A stretch of 64,000 nucleotides of DNA. Source: PCRC01 sp017848435 (GTDB taxonomy: Bacteria > Pseudomonadota > Gammaproteobacteria > Burkholderiales > Burkholderiaceae_C). Of this stretch, positions 7,180 through 15,462 are shown one piece after another. Made by a program: the position numbers and the translations under genes. The notes beneath the pieces were generated by a model, which saw only the letters and a list, made by a program, of their open reading frames with translations, ran no database searches and had not been told where the DNA came from. Location of the stretch: NCBI GenBank assembly GCA_965284315.1, contig OZ260072.1, positions 2,976,001 through 3,040,000 on the forward strand. The letters run 5' to 3'. The stretch's first letter is position 1. Each line of letters opens with the position of its first letter.

Positions 7180-9465
7180 ATGGATGCAAGTCAGGTGTTG
7201 CGGGACGTGGTGCTGGTCGGTGGCGGGCACAGCCATGTGGTGGTGCTGCGCCGGTTTGCGATGCGGCCCGAGCCAGGGCTGCGCCTCACGCTCATCTGCA
7301 ACACGGTGGACACGCCCTACTCCGGCATGCTGCCAGGCTACATCGCAGGCCACTACAGCTTTGACGAGGTGCACATCGACCTGCCCCGGCTGGCGGCATG
7401 GGCTGGCGCCCGCTTCTTCCACGACGACGTGGTTGGCCTCGACCGCACCACCGGCCATGTGCTGTGCCGGCACCGCCCGCCGGTGCCCTACGACCTGTGC
7501 GCCATCAACACCGGCGCCACGCCGCAGGTGGCCCAAGTGCCGGGGGCCTGTGAACATGCCCTGCCGGTGAAACCGATCCAGCAGTTCAACGCGCGCTGGC
7601 TGGCCCTGCTGGCGCAGGTGCGGCAGCGGCCAGGCCGCCACACGGTGGCGGTGGTGGGGGGCGGCGCCGGCGGCGTGGAGCTGGCGCTGGCCATGCAGTT
7701 CCGGCTGCGCAACGAACTGCAGGCCCTGGGCCGCGACCCCAATGGCCTCGTGATACACCTGTTGACCCGTGACGCCGAGGTCATGCCCACCCACAACGCC
7801 CGCGTGCGCCAGCGCTTCACCCGGGTGCTGGCGCAGCGTGGCATCCACCTGCACACCCGCGCCGAAGTCCGGCAGGTCACCGAGGGCCAGCTGGCCACGT
7901 CGGCAGGCCACACGCTGGCGGCAGACCACATCGTCTGGGTCACGCAGGCGGGTGGCCCGGCCTGGCTCGCGCAGACCGGGCTGGCGCTGGATGCCGAGGG
8001 GTTCATCCAGACCAACCCGCACCTGCAGAGCAGCGACCCGCGCGTGTTTGCCGCCGGTGACGTGGCCGCGTTCACCGCCCGGCCGCTGGAAAAAGCCGGT
8101 GTGTTCGCGGTGCGCATGGGCCCGCCACTGGCCGACAACCTGCGCCGTGCGGCGCGCGGCGAACCGCTGTTGGCCTACCGGCCCCAACGCCACTGGCTGG
8201 CGCTCGTCAGCACCGGCGACCGGTACGCGGTGGCCTCCCGCGGGCCGCTGTCGGCGGCCGGGCGTTGGCTGTGGCGCTGGAAAGACCACATCGACCGGCA
8301 ATTCATGCGCCGTTTCAACGCACTGCCAGCGGCGCCTGCCATGCGCCCGGCGAGCCCCCCACGCCTCGCGCTGGCGCCCGACGAGTCCGCACAGGCCCTC
8401 TCGGCCCTGGCAATGCGCTGCGGCGGCTGCGGCGCCAAGGTCGGCCCCACGGTGCTGGCCCGCGCGCTGGGTGGCCTGCAACCGTTGGCGCACCGTGACG
8501 TATTGCTGGGCCTGCACGCGCCCGACGACGCGGCCGTGGTGCGCATCCCCCCCGGCAAGGCGGTGGTGCAGACGGTGGATTTTTTCCGTGCCTTCACCGA
8601 CGACCCCTACAGGTTTGGCCGCATCGCCGCCCACCACGCGCTGGGCGACATTTTTGCCATGGGCGCCGAGCCCCACACGGCCACGGCCATCGTCACCGTG
8701 CCGCCGGGGCTGGACCGCCAGGTCGAGGCCCTGCTGGCCCAGATGATGGGCGGTGCGGTGGAGGTGCTCAACGCCGCCGGCTGCGCGCTGGTGGGAGGCC
8801 ACACCGGCGAAGGCCAGGAACTGGCGCTGGGTTTTGCCATCAACGGACTGACCGACGACCGCCTGGGCGGGTTGCTGCGCAAAGGCGGCATGCAGCCTGG
8901 CGACGCACTGGTGCTGACCAAACCCATGGGCACCGGCATTGTGCTGGCGGCCCTGCACCAGCCCGCCCGCGTGCCCGGTTTCCGGGGCCGCTGGGTGCAG
9001 GACGCATTGCGCAGCATGGACACCTCCAACCAGGCCGGGGCGCAGGTGCTGCAGGCCCATGGCGCCACCGCCTGCACCGACGTCACCGGCTTTGGCTTGC
9101 TGGGTCACCTGCTGGAAATGACCCGCCCGTCCCAGGTGGACGCCGAGCTGGACCTGTCTGAACTGCCGGTGCTCGCCGGCGCCGAAGCCTGCGCCGCCGC
9201 CGGCATTGCCAGTTCCCTGGCCCCCGCCAACCAGCGGCTGCGCGGCGCGCTGCAGAACCTGAACGACTTTGCCCACCACCCGCGCACGCCGCTCTTATTT
9301 GACCCGCAAACCGCCGGCGGCCTGCTCGCCAGTGTGCCCGCAACCCAGGTGGCCGCGTGCCTGCAGCAACTGCACGCGGCCGGTTACACCACAGCGGCGG
9401 TGATCGGGCGGGTTTTGCCGTTGGGCAATGGCGCGGCGTCGGTGCGTCTGTGGGCATCGGCCTGA
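7180..9465 (+). CDS. selD: Bifunctional FAD/NAD(P) oxidoreductase - selenide, water dikinase fusion
   Basis: This 761-residue fusion has an N-terminal half (about 1-375) that is an NDH-2/pyridine-nucleotide-disulfide-oxidoreductase-like flavoprotein: a Rossmann start VLVGGGHSHVVVL, a second dinucleotide site VAVVGGGAGGVELALA and a third FAD motif RVFAAGDVA. The C-terminal half (about 405-755) is SelD, which makes selenophosphate from selenide and ATP. MRCGGCGAKVGP aligns C417 and K420 with the catalytic Cys17/Lys20 of E. coli SelD, and GGHTGEGQE is present. SelD fusions of this kind are known. No selA, selB, selU or tRNA-Sec gene is in the window. The ribosome site is weak and the ATG is 80 bp from the divergent HD-GYP start. 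Confidence 0.9.
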   Translation: MDASQVLRDVVLVGGGHSHVVVLRRFAMRPEPGLRLTLICNTVDTPYSGMLPGYIAGHYSFDEVHIDLPRLAAWAGARFFHDDVVGLDRTTGHVLCRHRPPVPYDLCAINTGATPQVAQVPGACEHALPVKPIQQFNARWLALLAQVRQRPGRHTVAVVGGGAGGVELALAMQFRLRNELQALGRDPNGLVIHLLTRDAEVMPTHNARVRQRFTRVLAQRGIHLHTRAEVRQVTEGQLATSAGHTLAADHIVWVTQAGGPAWLAQTGLALDAEGFIQTNPHLQSSDPRVFAAGDVAAFTARPLEKAGVFAVRMGPPLADNLRRAARGEPLLAYRPQRHWLALVSTGDRYAVASRGPLSAAGRWLWRWKDHIDRQFMRRFNALPAAPAMRPASPPRLALAPDESAQALSALAMRCGGCGAKVGPTVLARALGGLQPLAHRDVLLGLHAPDDAAVVRIPPGKAVVQTVDFFRAFTDDPYRFGRIAAHHALGDIFAMGAEPHTATAIVTVPPGLDRQVEALLAQMMGGAVEVLNAAGCALVGGHTGEGQELALGFAINGLTDDRLGGLLRKGGMQPGDALVLTKPMGTGIVLAALHQPARVPGFRGRWVQDALRSMDTSNQAGAQVLQAHGATACTDVTGFGLLGHLLEMTRPSQVDAELDLSELPVLAGAEACAAAGIASSLAPANQRLRGALQNLNDFAHHPRTPLLFDPQTAGGLLASVPATQVAACLQQLHAAGYTTAAVIGRVLPLGNGAASVRLWASA

Positions 9466-9490
9466 GTCCACGCGGCGCATCAGCCGCTCT

Positions 9491-10567
9491 TCAGAGTGCG
9501 CCCACCTGCGCCATGTCCGGCTTGTCCAGCCACGCTGAAAACTCGTCGCCCAGCTGCCGGCTTGCCGCCACCGCCGTGCCCCATGCATGCACCCTGCCCT
9601 GCAGGTCCGGCCCGTAGCGGGTGAAGTCGGTGCGGTCGGGCAGTTTGGCGTGGGGCAGGGTTTTGACCCAGTCCGGGTCGGGCGCGAGCACCACCATGTT
9701 GTCCAAGAACGGGGTGGCGCGGTGGCGCCACTTCAGGCCTTTGTCGAGCCAGCCGGGCACCACGGCTTTCTGGAAGTGCGGGTACAGCACGATGCCACCG
9801 GCGGTGTGGGCGGGGTAGTTCAGGTGCAGGTGGTAGTCGGTGATGCCGCCGTCCCAGTAGGCGCCGGGCGGGGCACCGGGGATGTGGTGCACCGCCTGCA
9901 GCACGAAGGGGATGGAACAGCTGGCCTGCAGCGCCGGGTTGAAGTTGGCGTCGGTCAGCGGCACCTGGCGGGTGCGGTAATCGGCCGTGGCAAACGGCAG
10001 GGCCGCGCCGTGCGATGAAAACACCACCCGCTCCAGCCAGGCACCCATGGCCTTGCGGTGCAGGCTGTTGGTGAGGAAGGCGCCGAGGTAACCCAGTGGC
10101 GTGCGCAGCCCATGCTCACGGCCCAGCAGGTGGCGGCCACGGGCGGTGACGATGTGCAGCCGGTAGCGTGGGTGGTTCAGCACCTGGTCGATGCGGCCGC
10201 CGTAAAAATCCAGCAGGCTCTGGCCAAAGCGTTCGCTGACGTGGGCGGCACTGGGCCGTTTCTGACCAGGCGGCAGGTCGTAGTGCTGGCGGATGTAGTC
10301 GTTTTCCAGCCGTTGCAGTGCCTGCACCGGGTCGTTGAGGCAGGCGGTGGCCATGCGCCAGGCACCGATGGACGCCCCCACCAGGTGCACCTCGTGCGTG
10401 GTCTGGCCCAGCCAGTCGCCAAAAATGAAGCGGTCCAGCGGGCCAAGCACCAAGCCCTTGGGGCCGCCGGCGGCGCCGGGCACCACCCGCACGTCGTGCG
10501 GGCGCAGGCCGTGCTGGGCGATGTGGGCCCTGGCGGCCTGTCCAGCGTAAATGCGCAGTGCTTTCAT
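9491..10567 (-). CDS. Patatin-like phospholipase family protein
   Basis: The protein has 358 aa. The patatin-type serine-aspartate dyad elements are present: the oxyanion loop GAAGGPKGLVLG near residue 31, the nucleophile elbow GASIG (serine near residue 66) and the aspartate of WDGGITD near 240. It should hydrolyse an acyl ester, but the substrate and cell location are not evident, and there is no signal peptide. It lies 9 bp downstream of the HipA/YjjJ gene on the same strand, so co-transcription is likely, and it converges on the selD fusion gene with a 25-bp gap. Confidence 0.82.
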   Translation of the reverse strand: MKALRIYAGQAARAHIAQHGLRPHDVRVVPGAAGGPKGLVLGPLDRFIFGDWLGQTTHEVHLVGASIGAWRMATACLNDPVQALQRLENDYIRQHYDLPPGQKRPSAAHVSERFGQSLLDFYGGRIDQVLNHPRYRLHIVTARGRHLLGREHGLRTPLGYLGAFLTNSLHRKAMGAWLERVVFSSHGAALPFATADYRTRQVPLTDANFNPALQASCSIPFVLQAVHHIPGAPPGAYWDGGITDYHLHLNYPAHTAGGIVLYPHFQKAVVPGWLDKGLKWRHRATPFLDNMVVLAPDPDWVKTLPHAKLPDRTDFTRYGPDLQGRVHAWGTAVAASRQLGDEFSAWLDKPDMAQVGAL

Positions 10568-10576
10568 GGGAAAAGC

Positions 10577-11923
10577 TTACCCGAGCCGGGCGATCTTTCC
10601 GCCCGCGTTTTCGACATGGTTGGCCAGACTGACGATACAGGGTTGAAAGCGCGCAGAGAACCGCGCGTCTGCGCGTATGCGCTCCAGAAAATGCAGCGCC
10701 AGCCCTGCCGCCTGCACCCACACGGCGGTGCCCACGCTGGCATGCAGGTGAACGGGGGCGAGTGTGTCGGCCATGCCACCGCTGGCTTGCGGCGCAAAGC
10801 CCATGGGCAGCATGTCGTAGGCAGGTGCCAGCGCAAAGGGCCGTTGCCCATTTTCACTGGTGAACGACAGGTTGCCGTTGTGCATGTCGGTGTTGCCAAT
10901 CAGGCTGCCAAAGGCAAACAGCAGCGTTGCGGCGGCGGCCGCCGCGTGCGTGACATGGCCGTCGCTGGCCAGTTGAGCCGTGATCTGCGGCCAGGGGGCG
11001 CGGGCATTGCCAACAAACTCGGCGTCGAGCGAGGTCAGCGAAAACACGGCACGCCGCCCGGTCTCGCCCACCCTGTCGAAGCGCTCGACTTCCAGAAACC
11101 GCTGGCCACCGGCATCGACCACACGCGAGGGTGCGGCGGCAACACCCGATGCCGCCAGGGTCTCGAGCGCATGATGTTCGGCCAGCAACAGGTCGCGCCA
11201 GCGCTCGGTCACGGGGTTGGTTTCTGCCAGCGTGAACTTCACCAGCACATGGCGCGGCCCCACCGGGGTGTGCGCGAACGTGGCGAACTTGGGCTGCTCG
11301 CCACCGGCCGAAGAGTGGGACAGGTCGCCGCTGGCGGCCTCTGCGGCCAGTTGCACATAGGCGTTCTCCTTCGCGCTGGCGGCGATGGGCTGCGGCGTGG
11401 GCGCGGCCAGCAGCCGTTCGCGTGCACTGTCGCCCAGCAGCAGGTTGCCCACCGTGTCGTGTCCCTGCGTCAGCAGCGCGCGGAGCATCTGGGTGTCGCT
11501 CCACGCCGACAGCCGGGCTGGAAAACCCAACGACGCGGACAGCTTGGACGCCAGGGTGCGGCCCAGAAACCCCTGGGGAAGCATGTCCAGCAACCACCAT
11601 GGCACGCCCTCGCTGTGCAGCGTGGTGCCGTCGGCCTGCTGCATCACAAAGCCGTTCGGCCGCACCGGCACCAGTTGCCCCAGCGGCGCGACCTTGCCCG
11701 ACGCATCCACACGGTGGATCGGCATGTCGGGCAGCCCGCGGGTGCTGTCTCGGAGCGCATACTGAATGGATCTTGCGGCACCGATCCGGACGATGTCACC
11801 GCCCATGGCCGTTACGGCCCTTGACAATGTGGGCTGGCTGACGCCCATTGTCTCAATGAGTTGGCGCGGAAAAGCGGGCCCAGAGGCCAACTTATACCGA
11901 AGTGTTTCGACGTGCGAAGGCAT
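10577..11923 (-). CDS. yjjJ: HipA-family kinase-like toxin, YjjJ (HipH) type, with N-terminal HTH
   Basis: The 448 residues are about the length of E. coli YjjJ. Residues 1-60 form a helix-turn-helix (MGVSQPTLSRAVTAMGG). The HipA fold follows: GGEQPKF near 208, the catalytic-loop-like GNTDMHNGNLS, and AYDMLPM as the metal-binding Asp motif. HipA proteins are Ser/Thr kinases acting in growth arrest; the YjjJ branch carries its own DNA-binding domain and usually lacks an adjacent HipB antitoxin, as here. The patatin-like gene follows after 9 bp. The ATG has no clear ribosome site, and three 12-bp tandem repeats end at the start codon, which suggests autoregulation. Kinase activity is inferred. 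Confidence 0.88.
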   Translation of the reverse strand: MPSHVETLRYKLASGPAFPRQLIETMGVSQPTLSRAVTAMGGDIVRIGAARSIQYALRDSTRGLPDMPIHRVDASGKVAPLGQLVPVRPNGFVMQQADGTTLHSEGVPWWLLDMLPQGFLGRTLASKLSASLGFPARLSAWSDTQMLRALLTQGHDTVGNLLLGDSARERLLAAPTPQPIAASAKENAYVQLAAEAASGDLSHSSAGGEQPKFATFAHTPVGPRHVLVKFTLAETNPVTERWRDLLLAEHHALETLAASGVAAAPSRVVDAGGQRFLEVERFDRVGETGRRAVFSLTSLDAEFVGNARAPWPQITAQLASDGHVTHAAAAAATLLFAFGSLIGNTDMHNGNLSFTSENGQRPFALAPAYDMLPMGFAPQASGGMADTLAPVHLHASVGTAVWVQAAGLALHFLERIRADARFSARFQPCIVSLANHVENAGGKIARLG

Positions 11924-11958
11924 CTATCTGAATGCATTTATGAATAGATAAATGAATA
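11923..11958 (-). repeat. Three imperfect 12-bp tandem repeats at the yjjJ start
   Basis: On the minus strand the units read TATTCATTTATC, TATTCATAAATG and CATTCAGATAGA, with no gap between them, and the last ends in the A of the yjjJ start codon. The block is very AT-rich in a GC-rich region. The period of about one helical turn and the promoter-proximal place fit an operator bound by the HTH of YjjJ itself; this is inference. Confidence 0.6.
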
Positions 11959-12006
11959 TATACCATAAATCAGATTTCAACAGCACCAGAACAGGCCTGG
12001 AGGCCG

Positions 12007-12073
12007 ATTTTCAAGTCAAATCGACCTCTAGCCTCAGTGAAACCTTGCAGTCGCGCTACTGATTCAATAGCAA
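12007..12073 (-). repeat. 67-bp dispersed repeat, copy A (3' of tex)
   Basis: Read on the minus strand it runs TTGCTATTGAATCAGTAGCG ... CACTGAGGC ... CGATTTGACTTGAAAAT, matching the family pattern shared by eight loci here. It starts 1 bp after the tex stop codon (TGA at 12077-12075). No terminator hairpin is evident in it. Confidence 0.85.
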
Positions 12074-12074
12074 A

Positions 12075-14444
12075 TCACGGCTTGCGCAAGCCCTGCAGCT
12101 TGGCAAAAGCCGACGCCATCGCACTCGATTCCGGCACCGCAGGCGCATGGCGGCGCGGCGCTTGCTGCTGGCGGTTGGCGCCCTCAAAGCGGTTGTCGCG
12201 GGGGCCGTCGCGGCGCGCCGGCGCGTCGCCGAGTTTCATCGTCAGGCCGATGCGTTTGCGCGCCACGTCCACCTCGGTCACGCGCACCTTGACGATGTCG
12301 CCGGTCTTCACCACCTCGCGCGCGTCGGTGACGAACTTGTGGCTGAGCTGGCTCACGTGCACCAGGCCGTCCTGGTGCACGCCCAGGTCAATGAAGGCAC
12401 CAAAGGCCGCCACGTTGCTCACCGTGCCTTCGAGCACCATGCCTTCCTTCAGGTCGGTGATGTCTTCCACACCGTCGTTGAAACGGGCGACCTTGAAGTC
12501 GGGACGCGGGTCGCGGCCGGGTTTTTCCAGCTCGCCGAGGATGTCTTTGACCGTGATGACGCCAAATTTTTCATTGGCAAACAGCTCGGGGCGCAGCGTT
12601 TTCAGCATCTCGGCGCGGCCCATCAGCTCGGCCACCGGCGTGCCGGTTTTGGCGATGATCTGCTCCACCACCGGGTAGGTTTCGGGGTGCACGCCGGTCA
12701 TGTCGAGCGGGTTGTCGCCGCCGCGGATGCGCAGAAAACCGGCGCTCAGCTCAAAGGTCTTGGCACCCAGGCCGCTGACGTCCATCAGCTGCTTGCGGGT
12801 GCGGAAAGCGCCGTTGGCCTCGCGCCAGCGCACCACCGCCTTGGCGACGCTGCCAGAGAGGCCCGAGACGCGGCTGAGCAGCGGCACGCTGGCGGTGTTC
12901 AGGTCCACGCCCACCGCGTTCACGCAGTCTTCCACCACCGCTTCCAGTGTGCGGGCGAGTTCGCTCTGGTTCACGTCGTGCTGGTACTGCCCCACGCCAA
13001 TGCTTTTGGGGTCGATCTTCACCAGCTCGGCCAACGGGTCCTGCAGGCGCCGGGCAATGCTGGCGGCGCCGCGCAGGCTGACGTCCACATCGGGCATCTC
13101 TTGCGACGCGAATTCGCTGGCGGAGTAGACCGAGGCACCGGCTTCGCTGACCACCACGCGCTGCATGTTCTCAATGCGTTTCATCAGGTCGGCCGCCAGT
13201 TTGTCGGTCTCGCGGCTGGCGGTGCCGTTGCCAATCGCGATCAGGTTCACGCCGTGTTTCTCGCAGAGCTTGCCCAGCGTGTGCAGCGCGCCGTCCCAGT
13301 CGCGGCGGGGCTCGTGCGGGAATACGGTGGCGGTTTCCACCAGTTTGCCGGTGGCGTCCACCACGGCTACTTTCACGCCGGTGCGGATGCCGGGGTCCAG
13401 CCCCATCACCACCTTGGGGCCGGCGGGCGCGGCCAGCAGCAAATCGCGCAGGTTGTCGGCAAAGACCTTGATGGCCACCTTCTCCGCGTCTTCGCGCAGG
13501 CGGGTGAACAAATCGCGCTCGGTGGAGAGGCTGAGCTTCACGCGCCAGGTCCAGGCCACGCACTTGCGCAGCAAATCATCCGACGGGCGGGCCTGGTGGC
13601 GCCAGCCGAGGTGCTGGCCGATGCGGGCTTCGGCCAGGCTCACCACCGGCGCGGCGCGGGTGCCGGCGGCCACGGGCGGTGCTTCTGGCTCGGGCAGCAC
13701 CAGCTTGGCTTCCAGAATCTCCAGCGTGCGGCCACGCAACACGGCGAGCGCGCGGTGCGAGGGCACGCGGCCAATCGGCTCGTCGTAGTCGAAGTAGTCG
13801 CGGAACTTGGCCACCTCGGGCTGGTTTTCGTCTTTGCCGCTGGCGAGCGTGCTTTTGAACAGGCCTTCGGCCCACAGCCATTCGCGCAGCGCCTGCACCA
13901 GCGCCGCGTCTTCGGCCCAGCGTTCGCTGAGGATGTCGCGCACACCGTCCAGCACGGCAAGGGCGGTGCTGAAGTCGGCCCCTTCCACCGTGCCGGCGGG
14001 GCTGGTGAAGGCCTCGGCCTCGGCCAGCGGGTTCAGGCTGGGGTCGGCCAGCAGCTTGTCGGCCAGCGGCTCGATGCCGGCCTCGCGGGCGATCATGCCC
14101 TTGGTGCGGCGCTTGGGCTTGTAGGGCAGGTAGAGGTCTTCCAGCTCTTGTTTGGTCGGCGCGGCTTCAATGGCGGCGCGCAATTCGGGTGTGAGCTTGC
14201 CCTGCTCTTCGATGCTTTTCAGCACCGTGGCGCGGCGGTCTTCCAGCTCACGCAGGTAGTGCAGGCGGTAGTCGAGTTCGCGCAGCTGGATGTCGTCCAG
14301 CCCGCCGGTGGCTTCCTTGCGGTAGCGGGCCACAAAGGGCACGGTGGCGCCACCGTCGAGCAAGGCCACAGTGGCGTTCACCTGCTGCACCGCAATGCGC
14401 AGCTCCTGCGCAATCTGTGCGGCAATTCGGTCCATCATCGGCAT
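12075..14444 (-). CDS. tex: Tex family RNA-binding transcription accessory protein
   Basis: The product has about 790 aa. The Tex architecture is complete: the N-terminal helical part (MMDRIAAQIAQELRI, VPFVARYRKEATGGLDD), the YqgF/RuvC-like domain (VVMGLDPGIRTGVKVAVVD), helix-hairpin-helix repeats (VGVDLNTASVPLLSRVSGL, LMDVSGLGAKTFELSAGFL) and a C-terminal S1 domain (GMVLEGTVSNVAAFGAFIDL). Tex is a nucleic-acid-binding factor linked to transcription. The start is a choice between ATG 14444, 14438 and 14435; an upstream extension to 14510 is unlikely. It is divergent from the DehI-type gene (101 bp). The C-terminus (RRDGPRDNRFEGANRQQQ) is an Arg/Gln-rich tail. Confidence 0.95.
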   Translation of the reverse strand: MPMMDRIAAQIAQELRIAVQQVNATVALLDGGATVPFVARYRKEATGGLDDIQLRELDYRLHYLRELEDRRATVLKSIEEQGKLTPELRAAIEAAPTKQELEDLYLPYKPKRRTKGMIAREAGIEPLADKLLADPSLNPLAEAEAFTSPAGTVEGADFSTALAVLDGVRDILSERWAEDAALVQALREWLWAEGLFKSTLASGKDENQPEVAKFRDYFDYDEPIGRVPSHRALAVLRGRTLEILEAKLVLPEPEAPPVAAGTRAAPVVSLAEARIGQHLGWRHQARPSDDLLRKCVAWTWRVKLSLSTERDLFTRLREDAEKVAIKVFADNLRDLLLAAPAGPKVVMGLDPGIRTGVKVAVVDATGKLVETATVFPHEPRRDWDGALHTLGKLCEKHGVNLIAIGNGTASRETDKLAADLMKRIENMQRVVVSEAGASVYSASEFASQEMPDVDVSLRGAASIARRLQDPLAELVKIDPKSIGVGQYQHDVNQSELARTLEAVVEDCVNAVGVDLNTASVPLLSRVSGLSGSVAKAVVRWREANGAFRTRKQLMDVSGLGAKTFELSAGFLRIRGGDNPLDMTGVHPETYPVVEQIIAKTGTPVAELMGRAEMLKTLRPELFANEKFGVITVKDILGELEKPGRDPRPDFKVARFNDGVEDITDLKEGMVLEGTVSNVAAFGAFIDLGVHQDGLVHVSQLSHKFVTDAREVVKTGDIVKVRVTEVDVARKRIGLTMKLGDAPARRDGPRDNRFEGANRQQQAPRRHAPAVPESSAMASAFAKLQGLRKP

Positions 14445-14544
14445 GTGTGGGGGGCCGGCCTGCGCCGGCGGTTCGTCGAGAAAGCTGGCGAGTGTGCCAC
14501 ACCGCCCCACCCCGCAAGCCCCCGGGCGCTACGATGGTGACACC

Positions 14545-15462
14545 ATGGCCCACGACTTCTCCAACCCGTTGAATTTGCAAAGCGGTGCGCTGCAGCGCCC
14601 AGAGGGCCAATTCCCGGTGCGGCCGGTGCCCGAATACCTGGCCGACGGCGATTTGCTGCCCGCCTACGCCGACCTGAAAGCCGCGCTGGGCGTGCCCTGG
14701 GTGGGTGTGATCACCCAGGCGGTGGCGCACTACCGGCCCTTCTTTTTGCAGGCCTGGGCGCAGTTCTCCGCCAACGCCAAAACCGCCTACTTTGCGCACC
14801 GGTGTGACCACCTCCGCGAGCTGGCGCTGGAACAGGTGCAGGCCCGCCTGCCCACCACGCCGCAACGCGCACGGCTGCTGGCCATGGGGTACTCAGAGCG
14901 CGAGCTGGCGCAGATCGCGGCCACGCTGGACGTGTTCAACGCCGGCAACCCGCCCTACCTGGTGCTGGCCACCGCCATCAAGGAAAGCCTGTGTTTTGGC
15001 CGCACGCTGGGGGGCACACCCGCGTCGCCGCAAGACCTGCTGCCGCGCCCGGCCGTCCACCCCACTGGCGCGGTGCCGGTGATGGTCGAACCCCACCACG
15101 CCGGGCCAGACGTGCTGGCGGTGTACGGCCGAATCAAAGCCACACTGAACCTGCCCTTCGTGAACAGCGACTACAAGGCCATGGCGCGCTGGCCCAGCTA
15201 CTTGCAGCTGGCCTGGGGCGACCTGGAACCGCTGGTGGGTCACCCAGCCTACAACGCCGCACGGCAGCAGGTGCACGCCGCCGCCGTGGCCACCGTGGCC
15301 CAGCTGCCGCATGCCTACACCATGCGCCACGCCGAGGCGCTGGCCGCCGGCTTGAGCGACGAACAGGCGCAGGAGCTGATGCGGGTGATCAGCCTGTTCC
15401 AGTGGCTGCTGTCGGGCCTGATCGTCAATGTGACGCAGTGCCGGCTGGCGCTCAGTAGTTGA
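14545..15462 (+). CDS. DehI-type haloacid dehalogenase family protein
   Basis: The protein has 305 aa from ATG 14545. Two related helical repeats are visible: PEYLADGDLLPAYADLKAAL with FLQAWAQF in the first half, and DVLAVYGRIKATLNLPFV with YLQLAWGDL in the second, which is the pseudo-dimeric DehI layout. N135 and Y138 (GNPPYL) and D209 (NSDYKA) match the spacing of the catalytic N114, Y117 and D189 that I recall for P. putida DehI, which activates water to displace halide from D- and L-2-haloacids. Activity is therefore plausible but not shown. No haloacid permease or regulator is adjacent. Its 3' end overlaps the convergent gspB by 11 bp. Confidence 0.8.
   Translation: MAHDFSNPLNLQSGALQRPEGQFPVRPVPEYLADGDLLPAYADLKAALGVPWVGVITQAVAHYRPFFLQAWAQFSANAKTAYFAHRCDHLRELALEQVQARLPTTPQRARLLAMGYSERELAQIAATLDVFNAGNPPYLVLATAIKESLCFGRTLGGTPASPQDLLPRPAVHPTGAVPVMVEPHHAGPDVLAVYGRIKATLNLPFVNSDYKAMARWPSYLQLAWGDLEPLVGHPAYNAARQQVHAAAVATVAQLPHAYTMRHAEALAAGLSDEQAQELMRVISLFQWLLSGLIVNVTQCRLALSS

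Noticed and set aside
7162..9279. 705-codon minus-strand frame opposite the SelD fusion
   Set aside because: The plus-strand gene has full FAD and SelD signatures; the minus frame shows only His/Gln/Gly-rich sequence.
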